Below are positions 18,520-27,554 of a stretch of 64,000 nucleotides of DNA, piece by piece. The DNA lies in NCBI GenBank assembly GCA_041984235.1, contig JBHIYN010000004.1, positions 186,001 to 250,000 on the forward strand, in the 5' to 3' direction. The DNA is from JBHIYN01 sp041984235. GTDB lineage: Bacteria > Pseudomonadota > Gammaproteobacteria > Ga0077536. Each line of letters begins with the position of its first letter. Position 1 is the stretch's first letter. Below the pieces are notes generated by a model. That model searched no databases. It saw only the letters and a program-made list of their open reading frames with translations, and was not told the DNA's origin. Both the position numbers and the translations under genes were made by a program.

Positions 18520-20283
18520 TCAGATCCCGTGGGCCTGCAGCCAGTTTTCGAGCAGGCCTAGCTGCCACAGCTTGGACCCGCGCAGCGGCGTGATGTGCGC
18601 CTCGGGGTCGTCGAGCAGCGACTCGACGTAAGCGCGGTTGAACAGGCCCCGGTTCACGGCGCGCGTACCGAGCAGGCCGTCGCGCACGTAGTCGAGCACC
18701 GAGCCGCGCAGGTACTTCAGCGCCGGCACCGGGAAATAGCCCTTGGGACGGTCGATGACCTCGGCCGGGATGACGCTGCGCGCGGCTTCCTTGAGCAGGT
18801 ACTTGCCCTCGCCCGAGACCTTGAGCGAGGCCGGCATGGTGGCGGCGAATTCGACCAGCTCGTGGTCGAGAAACGGCACGCGCGCCTCCAGCCCCCAGGC
18901 CATGGTCATGTTGTCGACCCGCTTGACCGGGTCGTCGACCAGCATAATCGTGGTGTCGAGACGCAGGGCCTTGTCGACCGGGTCCTCGGCGCCTTCGCGG
19001 CGGAACTCGCCGAGCACGAACTCCGAGGCGTGGTCGCGATCGACCAGCCCGGCCGTCACCACCTCGCGGTACTCGTCGAAATCGCGGTCGAAAAAGGCCT
19101 TGCGGTAGGTCTCGAAAGGCTGATCGCTGCCGACCAGGGGCGGATACCAGTGGTAGCCGCCGAAGACCTCGTCCGCGCCCTGGCCGCTCTGCACGGCCTT
19201 GCAGGTGCGCGCGACCTCGCGCGAGAGCAGGTAGAAGCCGATGCAGTCGTGACTGACCATGGGTTCGGCCATGGCATCGATGGCGCGCGGCAGCTCGTCG
19301 AGCAGCTCGGCCGAGGACACCCGGATCTTGTGGTGATCGGTGGAGAAGGCATCGGCGACGATGTCGGAGTACATGAACTCGTCGCCGGCTTCCTCGCCGA
19401 TGGTCTCGAAGCCGACCGAGTAGGTCTTGAAGCGACTGACACCGGCCTCGGCGATGAGGCCGACGAGCAGGCTGGAGTCGACGCCGCCGGAGAGCAGCAC
19501 GCCGACGTCGACCGCGGCCACCAGGCGCCGGCGCACGGCGGCGCGCAGCTCGTCGAGCAGGGCATCGCGCCACTCGGCTTCGCTGCGCTCGATCTCGTGG
19601 CTGAATTCCAGCGACCAGTAGGCGTGCTCTTCGCTGCGGCCGTCGGCCTCGATGACGCGGTAGTGGGCCGGGCGCAGCTTGCGCACGCCTTCGAGGATGG
19701 TGCGCGGCGGCGGCACCACGGCGTGGAAGCTGAGGTAGTGGTTGAGCGCGACCGGGTCGATTCGGGTGTCGATATTTCCCGCCGCGAGCAGCGCCGGCAG
19801 GGTCGAGGCAAAGGTGATGCCGGCGGCCTGTTCCGAGAAGTACAGCGGCTTGATGCCGAGGCGATCACGCGCCAGCACGGTGCGGCCGCTGTCGCGCTCC
19901 CACAGGGCGAAGGCGAACATGCCCTTGAAGCGTTGCAGGCTATCCGCGCCCCACGCATGCCAGGCCTTGAGCACGACCTCGGTGTCACCCTCGGAGTGGA
20001 AGTGGTAACCCAGCCCGCCGAGCTCGCGGCGCAGCTCGGGATGGTTGTAAATGGCGCCGTTGAAGACCACGCCGAGGCCGAGTGCGGCGTCGATCATGGG
20101 CTGCTGCGAATGTGCCGAGAGGTCCATCACCATCAGCCGGCGATGGCCGAAGGCGCGGTTGCCGACGGCGAAGGTGCCGCCGTCGTCCGGACCGCGCGGC
20201 GCCATCTCGCGCTTCATGGCCTCGATGCGGGCGAGGTCCACCGCCTCGCCGTCGAACCGGATCTCACCGCAGATACCGCACAT
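18520..20283 (-). CDS. asnO: N-acetylglutaminylglutamine amidotransferase (asparagine synthetase-like)
   Basis: A 587-residue AsnB-type protein. It starts MCGICGE, so Cys2 is the class II glutaminase nucleophile. The synthetase half has the PP-loop GVLLSGGVDSSLLVG near residue 260. In NAGGN operons this enzyme amidates N-acetylglutaminylglutamine to the final neutral osmolyte NAGGN. The ATG follows GGAAGGGAAT. It is first in the operon asnO-ngg-M42-M42, preceded by a 274-base gap holding an AT-rich block that could be the promoter. Confidence 0.94.
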   Translation of the reverse strand: MCGICGEIRFDGEAVDLARIEAMKREMAPRGPDDGGTFAVGNRAFGHRRLMVMDLSAHSQQPMIDAALGLGVVFNGAIYNHPELRRELGGLGYHFHSEGDTEVVLKAWHAWGADSLQRFKGMFAFALWERDSGRTVLARDRLGIKPLYFSEQAAGITFASTLPALLAAGNIDTRIDPVALNHYLSFHAVVPPPRTILEGVRKLRPAHYRVIEADGRSEEHAYWSLEFSHEIERSEAEWRDALLDELRAAVRRRLVAAVDVGVLLSGGVDSSLLVGLIAEAGVSRFKTYSVGFETIGEEAGDEFMYSDIVADAFSTDHHKIRVSSAELLDELPRAIDAMAEPMVSHDCIGFYLLSREVARTCKAVQSGQGADEVFGGYHWYPPLVGSDQPFETYRKAFFDRDFDEYREVVTAGLVDRDHASEFVLGEFRREGAEDPVDKALRLDTTIMLVDDPVKRVDNMTMAWGLEARVPFLDHELVEFAATMPASLKVSGEGKYLLKEAARSVIPAEVIDRPKGYFPVPALKYLRGSVLDYVRDGLLGTRAVNRGLFNRAYVESLLDDPEAHITPLRGSKLWQLGLLENWLQAHGI

Positions 20284-20449
20284 ATTCCCTTCCGTGAATT
20301 GAGTCTGGCCGCGCCGTGCCGCGGACGAGCGTGACCACTCCGCACCGGGAGGTGGCGGCTGCGTCGGGACTGGGCGGAAGCTGGCGCGCTGGCACGTGCA
20401 TTATTGTGCAGCGCAGCGACAGGTTGGTCGAGTTGCCGATGGCGGAGAC

Positions 20450-20483
20450 CAAAAAAATAATACAAACAATGACTTAATGATAG
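20450..20483 (-). promoter_or_regulatory. AT-rich block upstream of asnO, candidate promoter region
   Basis: In a stretch that is otherwise very GC-rich, these roughly 34 bases contain a 7-A run and TATTAT-like sequence on the minus strand, about 170 bases before the asnO start. An osmotically controlled promoter would be expected here. I could not match a convincing -35/-10 pair, so this is a location, not a defined promoter. Confidence 0.35.
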
Positions 20484-20557
20484 GCCATCGGGCCGCGGCC
20501 TGCAAATCGCGGGCGCCGCGGCGGCGCTGCGCCGAGCGCGCCGCGCTGCCGGCGGGT

Positions 20558-21373
20558 TTACAGGGCGTTGGCGAAAGCGGCCTCGATGCGCTCGGCCCGG
20601 CGATGGAAGTACTCGGCCGCTTCCCGGTGCGTGTGGATGTAGAGCTCGTTGCGGCGCATCGCGTCCAGCACCAGCCCGGCGACCGGCGCGGCGTCGAGCA
20701 GGCGCCCGTCCAGTGCCGCGCGCTCTTCGTCCGTGTAGGTGCGATTGGCATCCGGCCCGCCGAGCGCCTGCGGCCGGTTGCGCGCGCTGAAGTCGATGCT
20801 GCTCGCGACCCGCATCGGGCACAGCACGGAAACCCCGATGCCGTGCTCGCGAACGTCCTTGCGCAGCGATTCGGCGAGCGCCACGACCGCGGCCTTGGTC
20901 ACGTTGTAGGGGCCGAGGTCGCGGTTGGCGACGAGGCCGGCGAAGCTCGCCGTGAACAGGACGTGGCCGCCGCGGCCCTGCTCGATCATGCGCGGCACGA
21001 AGGCCTCGACGCCGTGGATAGGTCCCCACAGGTTGACGTCGACGGTCCATTGCCAGTCGGCATGGGTCATGTCCTGGGTCGGACCGAACACCGCCACGCC
21101 GGCGTTGTTCATGACGATGTCGACGCCGCCGAAGCGATCCCAGGCCGCGTCTGCCAGGGCGTGCACGGCGTCGCGGTCACTGACGTCGGTGATCAGGCCG
21201 ATGGCGGCGCTGCCGCCGGCGTCGAACTCCGCCACGGCCGCGTCCAGCGCCTCGCGTTCGATGTCGGCCAGTACCAGCCGGGCGCCGGAGGCGGCGAGCG
21301 CGCGGGCCACGGCGAGTCCGATGCCGCTGGCGCCGCCGGTGATGACGGCGACCTTGTCCTGAAAATCCTGCAT
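20558..21373 (-). CDS. SDR family NAD(P)-dependent oxidoreductase
   Basis: A 271-residue classical short-chain dehydrogenase. The cofactor loop is TGGASGIGLAVA (about residue 12), the NNAG motif is MNNAGVAVFG, and the catalytic Tyr and Lys are in YNVTK. The acidic residue after the second strand (VLADIE) suggests NAD. The start follows GAGGAG by six bases. It is divergent from the glycosyltransferase gene and upstream of asnO but separated from it by 274 bases, so it is probably its own transcript. The substrate is unknown; relatives act on hydroxylated hydrophobic compounds. Confidence 0.87.
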   Translation of the reverse strand: MQDFQDKVAVITGGASGIGLAVARALAASGARLVLADIEREALDAAVAEFDAGGSAAIGLITDVSDRDAVHALADAAWDRFGGVDIVMNNAGVAVFGPTQDMTHADWQWTVDVNLWGPIHGVEAFVPRMIEQGRGGHVLFTASFAGLVANRDLGPYNVTKAAVVALAESLRKDVREHGIGVSVLCPMRVASSIDFSARNRPQALGGPDANRTYTDEERAALDGRLLDAAPVAGLVLDAMRRNELYIHTHREAAEYFHRRAERIEAAFANAL

Positions 21374-21476
21374 GACGTACTCCTCGGTAAGGGCGGCCGC
21401 GCGACCTCGCGCGGCTTGCCGTGGTTGGCTCGATGTGACTTACTGCTCGCGCGGTATCCGGTTTCCAGTTTGCGGG

Positions 21477-23387
21477 GTGGGGACGCTGCGCGATCGACAA
21501 TCTCTGGCCCGCGCCGCGCGCCTCGCGCTGGCCGGCGCCGTGGCCGTCTACACGGCCGGCTTCCTGCTCTGGTACAGCGCGACGCCGCTCGGGCTGTACC
21601 CCGTGCTCGACGGTCGCGAGATGCTCGATCTCGCGCGCCGCATCGCAGGCGGCGCACTGCCGGCCGAGCCATTCTACCGCGCGCCGCTGTACCCCGCGGT
21701 GCTCGCGCTGATGCTCGAGCTGGGGTTGCCGCAGGCCGACCTGGCGTTCGCCGCGCGCATGCTGAACGGCGCTCTGCACCTCGCCAGCACGGCGCTGGTG
21801 TGGTCGGCTGCACGCGGGCTGTGGGCCAGTGAACGTGGTGCGCTGCTGGCCGCGTCGTTGTTCGGTCTCAATCCGATGGTGCTCCACTTTGCCGCCGATC
21901 CGCTGGACATCACGCTCGCCATGACGCTGATGCTGGGCGCGGTGGTCGCGGCCCTGCGCGCAGGCCGCGCGGCAACGCCGGCGGCGCTGGCGACCGCATC
22001 GCTGCTGTTCGCCGTCGCTGCGCTGACCCGGCCGCAGCTGATGGCCATGCTGTGCGGCTGGTGGCTGCTGCTCGGCTGGCGTAGCGTTGCCGAGCGGCGT
22101 GCCGACATGCGCCATGTCCTGGCGGCGCTGCTGCCGGCGTTGCTCGCCTGTGCCGCGATGGCCGCGGTCAACCTGTCGTTGGGCGGCGAGGCTCGCGTGC
22201 TGCCGTGGCAGGGCGCGTTCAACCTGTGGGCGGCCAACCACGCCGGTGCCAACGGGCGCTACTTCGAGCAGTCGCGTCGCCTCGTCTCCTACGACGATGC
22301 GACCAATCCCGCACGCCTGGAGGCCGAGCGGCTGTACCGCGAGGCGCGCCCCGGCGCGCCGGCCGGTCCCGCAGAGACTTCGCGTTACTGGCGCGGGCGT
22401 GCGCTGGCCGCGATCGGCGCGGACCCTGCCGCATGGCTGCGGCGGGTGGCGGCCAAGGCATGGTACCTGCTGAACAACTTCGAGCAGTACAACAACAAGA
22501 CCTACGTCGTACACAAGGCGCGCTCACCGTGGCTGGCGCCGAATCCGCTGTGCTGGTCGCTGCTGCTGACGCTGGGCGTGCTGGGCGCGACACTGCGCCG
22601 CGGCGGTGCCGGCACACGTCTGCTGGCGGCCCTGGTGCTGAGCTACGTCGCCGCACTGCTGCTGACCTACGTCAGCGCGCGTTTCCGCCTGCCGCTGGTG
22701 CCGCTGCTCGCGATCCTGGCTGGCGGCGTGGGCGCGCCGTGGCGGGCGCGCGCGATCGCCGCCGCCGCGCTGGCCGGCGCCGCCAGCCTGCTGCCGCTGC
22801 CGGCCGCCGACACCACGCGCACCTTCGTGCAGGACGACCTGCTGCTGTCGCGCGCGGCGTTGCTCGCCGGCGACTCGGCCGCCGCCGAAGCGCACGCCCG
22901 GGAAGCCCTGGCGCGCGCGCCGGGTGACGAGGCCGCGCGCGAGCTGCTGTGCGTGGCGCGTTTCAACCACTGGCTGCGCGGGAAACAGGAGAACACCGCA
23001 CTGGCAGGCGTGGTCCAGGCCTGCGAGCGGGCCGCCGCGACCTCGCCGGTGGCGCGCCGCGCGCTCGCGCTCGCTCACTGGCGCCGTGGCGAGACCGGGG
23101 CAGCCGCTGCGCTGCTCGAGGCGCTGGCCGCTGCGGACAGCACTGAGCGCGATGCCGCGCTCGCCGCGCTGCTCATGACCGGCTTGCGCAGTGTGGCGCA
23201 GGTCGCGCCCGCGGACGGCACGCTGGCGCAGCGGGACGACGTCTTGTTGCTCGCGCTTGCGCTGCACGGCGACGCGCGCGCTGCGGCGGTGCTGCGTGAA
23301 CGCATGCCGCCGGAGGAACTCGAGCACCAGGCGCACGAGCTTGCCCGAACGTTCGGGTGGCGTGCCGCGGGCGGTCAGAGTCGCTAG
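21477..23387 (+). CDS. GT39/PMT-like membrane glycosyltransferase with C-terminal helical repeats
   Basis: About 636 residues. The first 420 hold about ten hydrophobic segments. An early periplasmic loop, YPVLDGREMLDLARRIAGG, then FYRAPLYP, has the acidic catalytic-loop pattern of ArnT/PMT-type polyprenyl-phosphate-sugar glycosyltransferases. The last 180 residues are Ala-rich helical pairs like tetratricopeptide repeats. The GTG at 21477 was chosen because it sits just before the first membrane segment. An ATG at 21372 is also in frame but adds a Cys/Arg-rich stretch. It is the first gene before GH15-otsA-glk on the same strand, 71 bases apart. The acceptor is unknown. Confidence 0.7.
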   Translation: MGTLRDRQSLARAARLALAGAVAVYTAGFLLWYSATPLGLYPVLDGREMLDLARRIAGGALPAEPFYRAPLYPAVLALMLELGLPQADLAFAARMLNGALHLASTALVWSAARGLWASERGALLAASLFGLNPMVLHFAADPLDITLAMTLMLGAVVAALRAGRAATPAALATASLLFAVAALTRPQLMAMLCGWWLLLGWRSVAERRADMRHVLAALLPALLACAAMAAVNLSLGGEARVLPWQGAFNLWAANHAGANGRYFEQSRRLVSYDDATNPARLEAERLYREARPGAPAGPAETSRYWRGRALAAIGADPAAWLRRVAAKAWYLLNNFEQYNNKTYVVHKARSPWLAPNPLCWSLLLTLGVLGATLRRGGAGTRLLAALVLSYVAALLLTYVSARFRLPLVPLLAILAGGVGAPWRARAIAAAALAGAASLLPLPAADTTRTFVQDDLLLSRAALLAGDSAAAEAHAREALARAPGDEAARELLCVARFNHWLRGKQENTALAGVVQACERAAATSPVARRALALAHWRRGETGAAAALLEALAAADSTERDAALAALLMTGLRSVAQVAPADGTLAQRDDVLLLALALHGDARAAAVLRERMPPEELEHQAHELARTFGWRAAGGQSR

Positions 23388-23458
23388 AATCGCCAGCGCC
23401 TGCGCATATCGCAACACGGTCGCTGCGAGGTGCGGCGCGAATCGCAAACGGGGGCGCA

Positions 23459-25246
23459 ATGAGCAATCTGAACCTGGGGCTTATCGGCAACTCGACCATC
23501 GGTGCGCTGGTCGATGAGCGCGCGTCGGTAGTGTGGTGCTGCATGCCCGGTTTCGACGGCGCGCCGGTGTTCGACGCGCTGTTGCGCGGCGAGCGCGGCG
23601 ATGATCCCACCGGCACCTTCAGCCTCGAGCTGATCGACTTCGAGCGCTCCGAGCAGGAGTACCTGAAGAACACCGCGGTGCTCGTCACGCGCCTCTACAA
23701 TCGCGACGGCGGCGCCGTCGAGGTGACCGATTTCGCCCCGCGCTTCAAGCAGTTCGGGCGCATGTACCGGCCGGTCATGCTGGTGCGCACGGTGCGCTCC
23801 ATTGCCGGCACGCCGCGCGTGCGAGTGCGCCTGCGGCCGCAGGGCGAGCATGGCGCGGTGCCGGTCACCGTCACCCACGGCAGCAACCACATCCGCTACG
23901 TGCTGCCGGACCAGGTCGTGCGGCTCACCACCAACGGCTCGATCAGCGCCATCCTCGACGAGATGGCGTGCGTCGTCGACGGTCCGCTGGTCATGGTGCT
24001 GGGACCGGACGAGACCATCAAGGACTCGGTCACCCACATCGCCCAGCGCTTCCTCGAAGACACCTGCGGCTACTGGGACGAGTGGGTGCGTTACCTCGGC
24101 ATCCCGTTCGAGTGGCAGGCCGAGGTCATTCGCGCGGCCATCACGCTCAAGCTCAACGCGTTCGACGATACCGGCGCGGTGATCGCTGCCATCACCAGCT
24201 CGATTCCCGAAGCGCCGGACAGTGGCCGCAACTGGGACTACCGTTACTGCTGGCTGCGCGACGCCTACTTCGTGGTTGCCGCGCTCAACCGCCTCGGTGC
24301 GACCCAGACCATGGAGCGCTACCTGCGCTACATCATCAATCGCGTGGCCGATTCCCCCGACGGCAGGCTGCAGCCGGTGTACAAGATCAATGGCTCGGCC
24401 AGCATCGACGAGACCGTCGTCGACCTCCTGCCCGGCTACCGCGGCATGGGGCCGGTGCGCATGGGTAACCAGGCCCACGAGCAGGTTCAGCACGACGTCT
24501 ACGGCGCAGCGGTACTGGCCGCCGCGCACGTGTTCTACGACCAGCGCCTGCGCCACCCGGGCGACGAGAGCCTGTTCAACAAGCTCGAGATCCTGGGCGA
24601 GCGCGCGGCCGAGAATTTCGATCAGCCGGACGCCGGGCTGTGGGAATACCGCGGCATCGCCAAGGTGCATACCTTCTCCAGTGTCATGTGCTGGGCCGCC
24701 TGCGACCGGCTCGCACGCATTGCCGCGCATCTCGGCCTGGAGGAACGTCACCGCGTCTGGCGCGAACGCGCCGATGCCATGCACGCGGTGATCTGTGAGC
24801 GCGCCTGGAACCCCGAGGTCGGCGGCTTCGTCGAGAGCTTCGGCGGCCGCGACATGGATGCGAGCCTGCTGCTGCTGGCGCAGCTCAAGTTCGTGCGCGC
24901 CGACGACGAGCGTTTTCGCGGCACCGTGCTCGCAGTCGAGCGCGAACTGCGGCGCGGCGATCTCATCATGCGCTACGCCACACAGGATGACTTCGGTTTG
25001 CCCGAGGCGGCGTTCACCGTGTGCACCTTCTGGTATATCGATGCGTTACACGACATCGGACGCGAGAGCGAGGCGCGGCGCCTGTTCGAGAACCTGCTGG
25101 CACACTGCAACCCGCTCGGCTTGTTGTCCGAGGACATCGATCTGCGCAGCGGCGAGCTGTGGGGTAATTTTCCGCAGACCTACTCCATGGTCGGGCTGAT
25201 CAACTCGGCCCTGCGCCTGTCGCGGCCGTGGGAGGGCGAGTTTTGA
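23459..25246 (+). CDS. Glycoside hydrolase family 15 protein (trehalase/glucoamylase type)
   Basis: A 595-residue GH15 enzyme. The N-terminal 200 residues are a beta-rich domain (starting LGLIGNSTIGALVDERASVV) typical of bacterial GH15 trehalase-like proteins. The (alpha/alpha)6 barrel follows, with RNWDYRYCWLRDA near residue 258 and GNQAHEQVQHDVYG further on. The family hydrolyses alpha-glucosidic bonds. Next to otsA and glucokinase, trehalose is the most likely substrate, giving two glucose units. Its TGA overlaps the TTG start of otsA by three bases. Starch-type glucoamylase activity cannot be excluded from sequence alone. Confidence 0.88.
   Translation: MSNLNLGLIGNSTIGALVDERASVVWCCMPGFDGAPVFDALLRGERGDDPTGTFSLELIDFERSEQEYLKNTAVLVTRLYNRDGGAVEVTDFAPRFKQFGRMYRPVMLVRTVRSIAGTPRVRVRLRPQGEHGAVPVTVTHGSNHIRYVLPDQVVRLTTNGSISAILDEMACVVDGPLVMVLGPDETIKDSVTHIAQRFLEDTCGYWDEWVRYLGIPFEWQAEVIRAAITLKLNAFDDTGAVIAAITSSIPEAPDSGRNWDYRYCWLRDAYFVVAALNRLGATQTMERYLRYIINRVADSPDGRLQPVYKINGSASIDETVVDLLPGYRGMGPVRMGNQAHEQVQHDVYGAAVLAAAHVFYDQRLRHPGDESLFNKLEILGERAAENFDQPDAGLWEYRGIAKVHTFSSVMCWAACDRLARIAAHLGLEERHRVWRERADAMHAVICERAWNPEVGGFVESFGGRDMDASLLLLAQLKFVRADDERFRGTVLAVERELRRGDLIMRYATQDDFGLPEAAFTVCTFWYIDALHDIGRESEARRLFENLLAHCNPLGLLSEDIDLRSGELWGNFPQTYSMVGLINSALRLSRPWEGEF
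25231..25236 (+). promoter_or_regulatory. Ribosome binding site deciding the otsA start
   Basis: GGAGGG lies six bases before the TTG at 25243, inside the last codons of the GH15 gene. A GTG at 25228 in the same frame would place this site inside the coding sequence. The TTG, giving the usual N terminus SRLVVVSNR, is therefore the better start. Confidence 0.75.
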
Positions 25247-26619
25247 GCCGCCTGGTCGTCGTCTCCAACCGTTGCAACGTGCCGCGGCGCGGCAGCGCGC
25301 CGGGCGGGTTGGCGGTCGCGCTCACGTCCGCGCTGAAAGACAGCGGCGGACTGTGGTTCGGTTGGGACGGCAACGTCAGTGACCACACGGCGCGGCGCGC
25401 GACCACCGCCGAGGTCGACGGCGTACGCTATGCCACGATCCCGCTCACGCGCGGTGACTACGAGGACTACTACAAGGGCTTCGCCAATCGCGTGCTGTGG
25501 CCGCTGTTTCATTTCCGCATCGACGCGATGCAGTACGCGCGCCGCTACCGCGACGGCTACTACCGCACCAACGAGTTTCTCGCGCGCAAGCTGCTGCCGC
25601 AGCTCGAGCCGGACGACACCCTGTGGATACACGATTACCACCTGATCCCCATGGGTCACGCGCTGCGCTCGGCCGGCGTCGAGGGACGCATCGGCTTCTT
25701 CCTGCACATCCCGTTTCCATCCTTCGACGTGCTGCGCACGCTGCCGGACTACGTTGAGCTGCTGTGGAAATTCGCTGCCTACGATCTGATCGGATTCCAG
25801 AGCGACAACGATCTGAGGAATTTCCTCGACTGCATCGTGCGCGGCACCGGGGCCAGGGTCGACGGCAACGGCCGCATCAGCTGGAGCATACGCAAGTCGC
25901 GCGCCGGGACTTTCCCGATCAGTATCGATGCCAACGAAGTTCGTGACATGGCGACCAGCGGCCGCGACGTGAAGACCGTGCGCCGCCTCGAGCAGAGCCT
26001 GCACGACCGGCCGCTGGTGGTCGGCGTCGATCGCCTCGATTACAGCAAGGGACTGCCGGATCGTTTCCTTGCCTACGAGCAGCTCCTGTCGCGCTACCCG
26101 GAGACGCTGGGTGACGTGATCTTCCTGCAGATCGCCCAGCCCTCGCGCGAGGACGTGCCCGAGTACAACGAGCTCAGGCTGCGGCTGGAGGGCATCGTCG
26201 GCGAGATCAACGGGCGTTACGCGGAGTTCGACTGGGTGCCGCTGCGCTACGTCAACAAGGGCTACGCGCGGCCGACCATCATGAGCTTCCTGGCCCTCGC
26301 CAGCGTCGGGCTGGTGACGCCGCTGCGCGACGGCATGAACCTGGTCGCCAAGGAGTTCATCGCCGCGCAGGACGAGCACGACCCGGGGGTGCTGGTGTTG
26401 TCGGAGCTGACCGGTGCCGCGGCCGAGCTCGACAGCGTGGTACGGGTCAATCCCTTCGATCACGACGCAGTGGCCGATGCCATCCTCGGCGCGCTCAAGA
26501 TGCCGCTGGACGAGCGCATCGAGCGCTGGCGCCAGGCCTTCGTGGTGATTACGGGCAACGACGTGTTCTCCTGGTCCAAGCGTTTTCTCAAGCAGCTCGC
26601 GGCAACCCGCCTGCGATGA
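25243..26619 (+). CDS. otsA: Trehalose-6-phosphate synthase
   Basis: A 458-residue GT20 enzyme that joins UDP-glucose and glucose-6-phosphate. Visible signatures are SRLVVVSNR at the N terminus, LWIHDYHLIPMG near residue 128, FFLHIPFPS, VDRLDYSKGLPDR near 263, and PLRDGMNLVAKEF near 363. The TTG start overlaps the GH15 stop and has a well-placed GGAGGG. The next gene, glucokinase, overlaps by four bases. No trehalose-6-phosphate phosphatase (otsB) is in the window, so dephosphorylation must be encoded elsewhere or done by another phosphatase. Confidence 0.94.
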   Translation: MSRLVVVSNRCNVPRRGSAPGGLAVALTSALKDSGGLWFGWDGNVSDHTARRATTAEVDGVRYATIPLTRGDYEDYYKGFANRVLWPLFHFRIDAMQYARRYRDGYYRTNEFLARKLLPQLEPDDTLWIHDYHLIPMGHALRSAGVEGRIGFFLHIPFPSFDVLRTLPDYVELLWKFAAYDLIGFQSDNDLRNFLDCIVRGTGARVDGNGRISWSIRKSRAGTFPISIDANEVRDMATSGRDVKTVRRLEQSLHDRPLVVGVDRLDYSKGLPDRFLAYEQLLSRYPETLGDVIFLQIAQPSREDVPEYNELRLRLEGIVGEINGRYAEFDWVPLRYVNKGYARPTIMSFLALASVGLVTPLRDGMNLVAKEFIAAQDEHDPGVLVLSELTGAAAELDSVVRVNPFDHDAVADAILGALKMPLDERIERWRQAFVVITGNDVFSWSKRFLKQLAATRLR

Positions 26620-27542
26620 GTGCACCGTCACGCGTAGTGGGCGACGTCGGTGGCACGCACACGCGACTGGCCTGTGCGCGTGGCGGGCAGGTCGGGCGGG
26701 TACGCCGCTACCTCAATGCCGAGGCCGATACGCTGGAGGCGTGCATCGCCGCGTTCATCGAGGAGGAGGGCCTGCGCGCCGACGGTCACGACCTGGTGCT
26801 CGCCGTTGCCGGACCGGTCGACGCGGGCGAGGTCGAGCTGACCAACCTCGCCTGGCGGGTGTCGGCCGCCGCACTGGTCGAGCGTTTCGGCTTCGACGCC
26901 GCGCACCTGGTCAACGACTTCGAGGCCCTGGCGCACGCGATCCCGGCGTTTGGCGCCGCCGACACCATCGACCTCGGCGGCGGGCCGCTGCGGCGCGGGC
27001 AGCCGGCGGTGATCATGGGGCCCGGCACCGGCTTCGGCGCGGGCCTGTGGCTGCCGGGGCAGGGCGCGCTGGCGACCGAGGCCGGGCACGCGCTGATCGC
27101 GCCGGTGACCGAGGCCGAAGCCGCGGTCGTGGAGCGGCTGCGTGCCGCCGGGACGCCGCCATCGGTGGAAGACCTGGTGTCCGGGCCGGGGCTGGTGCGC
27201 CTCTACGAGCAGTGTGCCGGCGCGGCGCACGCGGCGGTGACGACGCCCGAAGGCGTGGTGCAGCAGGCGCTGCACGAGGGCGCTAGCCCGGCGCGCGAGG
27301 CGCTGGCCCTGTTCTTCGCTTTCCTCGGTCTCGCGGCGCGCAACCTGGCCCTGTCGAGCGGCGCCCTGGGCGGCGTCTACCTCGCCGGCGGCATCCTGCC
27401 GCGCTACGCCGACGAGCTGTCGCGCTCGGCCTTCCGTGCGCGCTTCGAGACGCCGGCGCCGCTGCCGGGCTACCTGGAGCGCATCGCCACCCGCCTGGTG
27501 GTCCACCCGGAGCCGGCGCTGCTCGGTCTCGCCACGCTGTGA
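26616..27542 (+). CDS. glk: Glucokinase
   Basis: A 308-residue glucokinase of the E. coli Glk type. The phosphate-binding loop is GDVGGTHTRLACA near the N terminus. LVNDFEALAHAIP holds the catalytic Asp, and GPGTGFGAGLW and AGGILPRY follow. It phosphorylates glucose with ATP. Coupled by an ATGA overlap to otsA and downstream of a GH15 trehalase-like gene, it can return glucose released from trehalose to glucose-6-phosphate, which OtsA also uses. It is convergent with the alcohol dehydrogenase gene. Confidence 0.92.
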   Translation: MSAPSRVVGDVGGTHTRLACARGGQVGRVRRYLNAEADTLEACIAAFIEEEGLRADGHDLVLAVAGPVDAGEVELTNLAWRVSAAALVERFGFDAAHLVNDFEALAHAIPAFGAADTIDLGGGPLRRGQPAVIMGPGTGFGAGLWLPGQGALATEAGHALIAPVTEAEAAVVERLRAAGTPPSVEDLVSGPGLVRLYEQCAGAAHAAVTTPEGVVQQALHEGASPAREALALFFAFLGLAARNLALSSGALGGVYLAGGILPRYADELSRSAFRARFETPAPLPGYLERIATRLVVHPEPALLGLATL

Positions 27543-27554
27543 GGGCGCGGCGTA

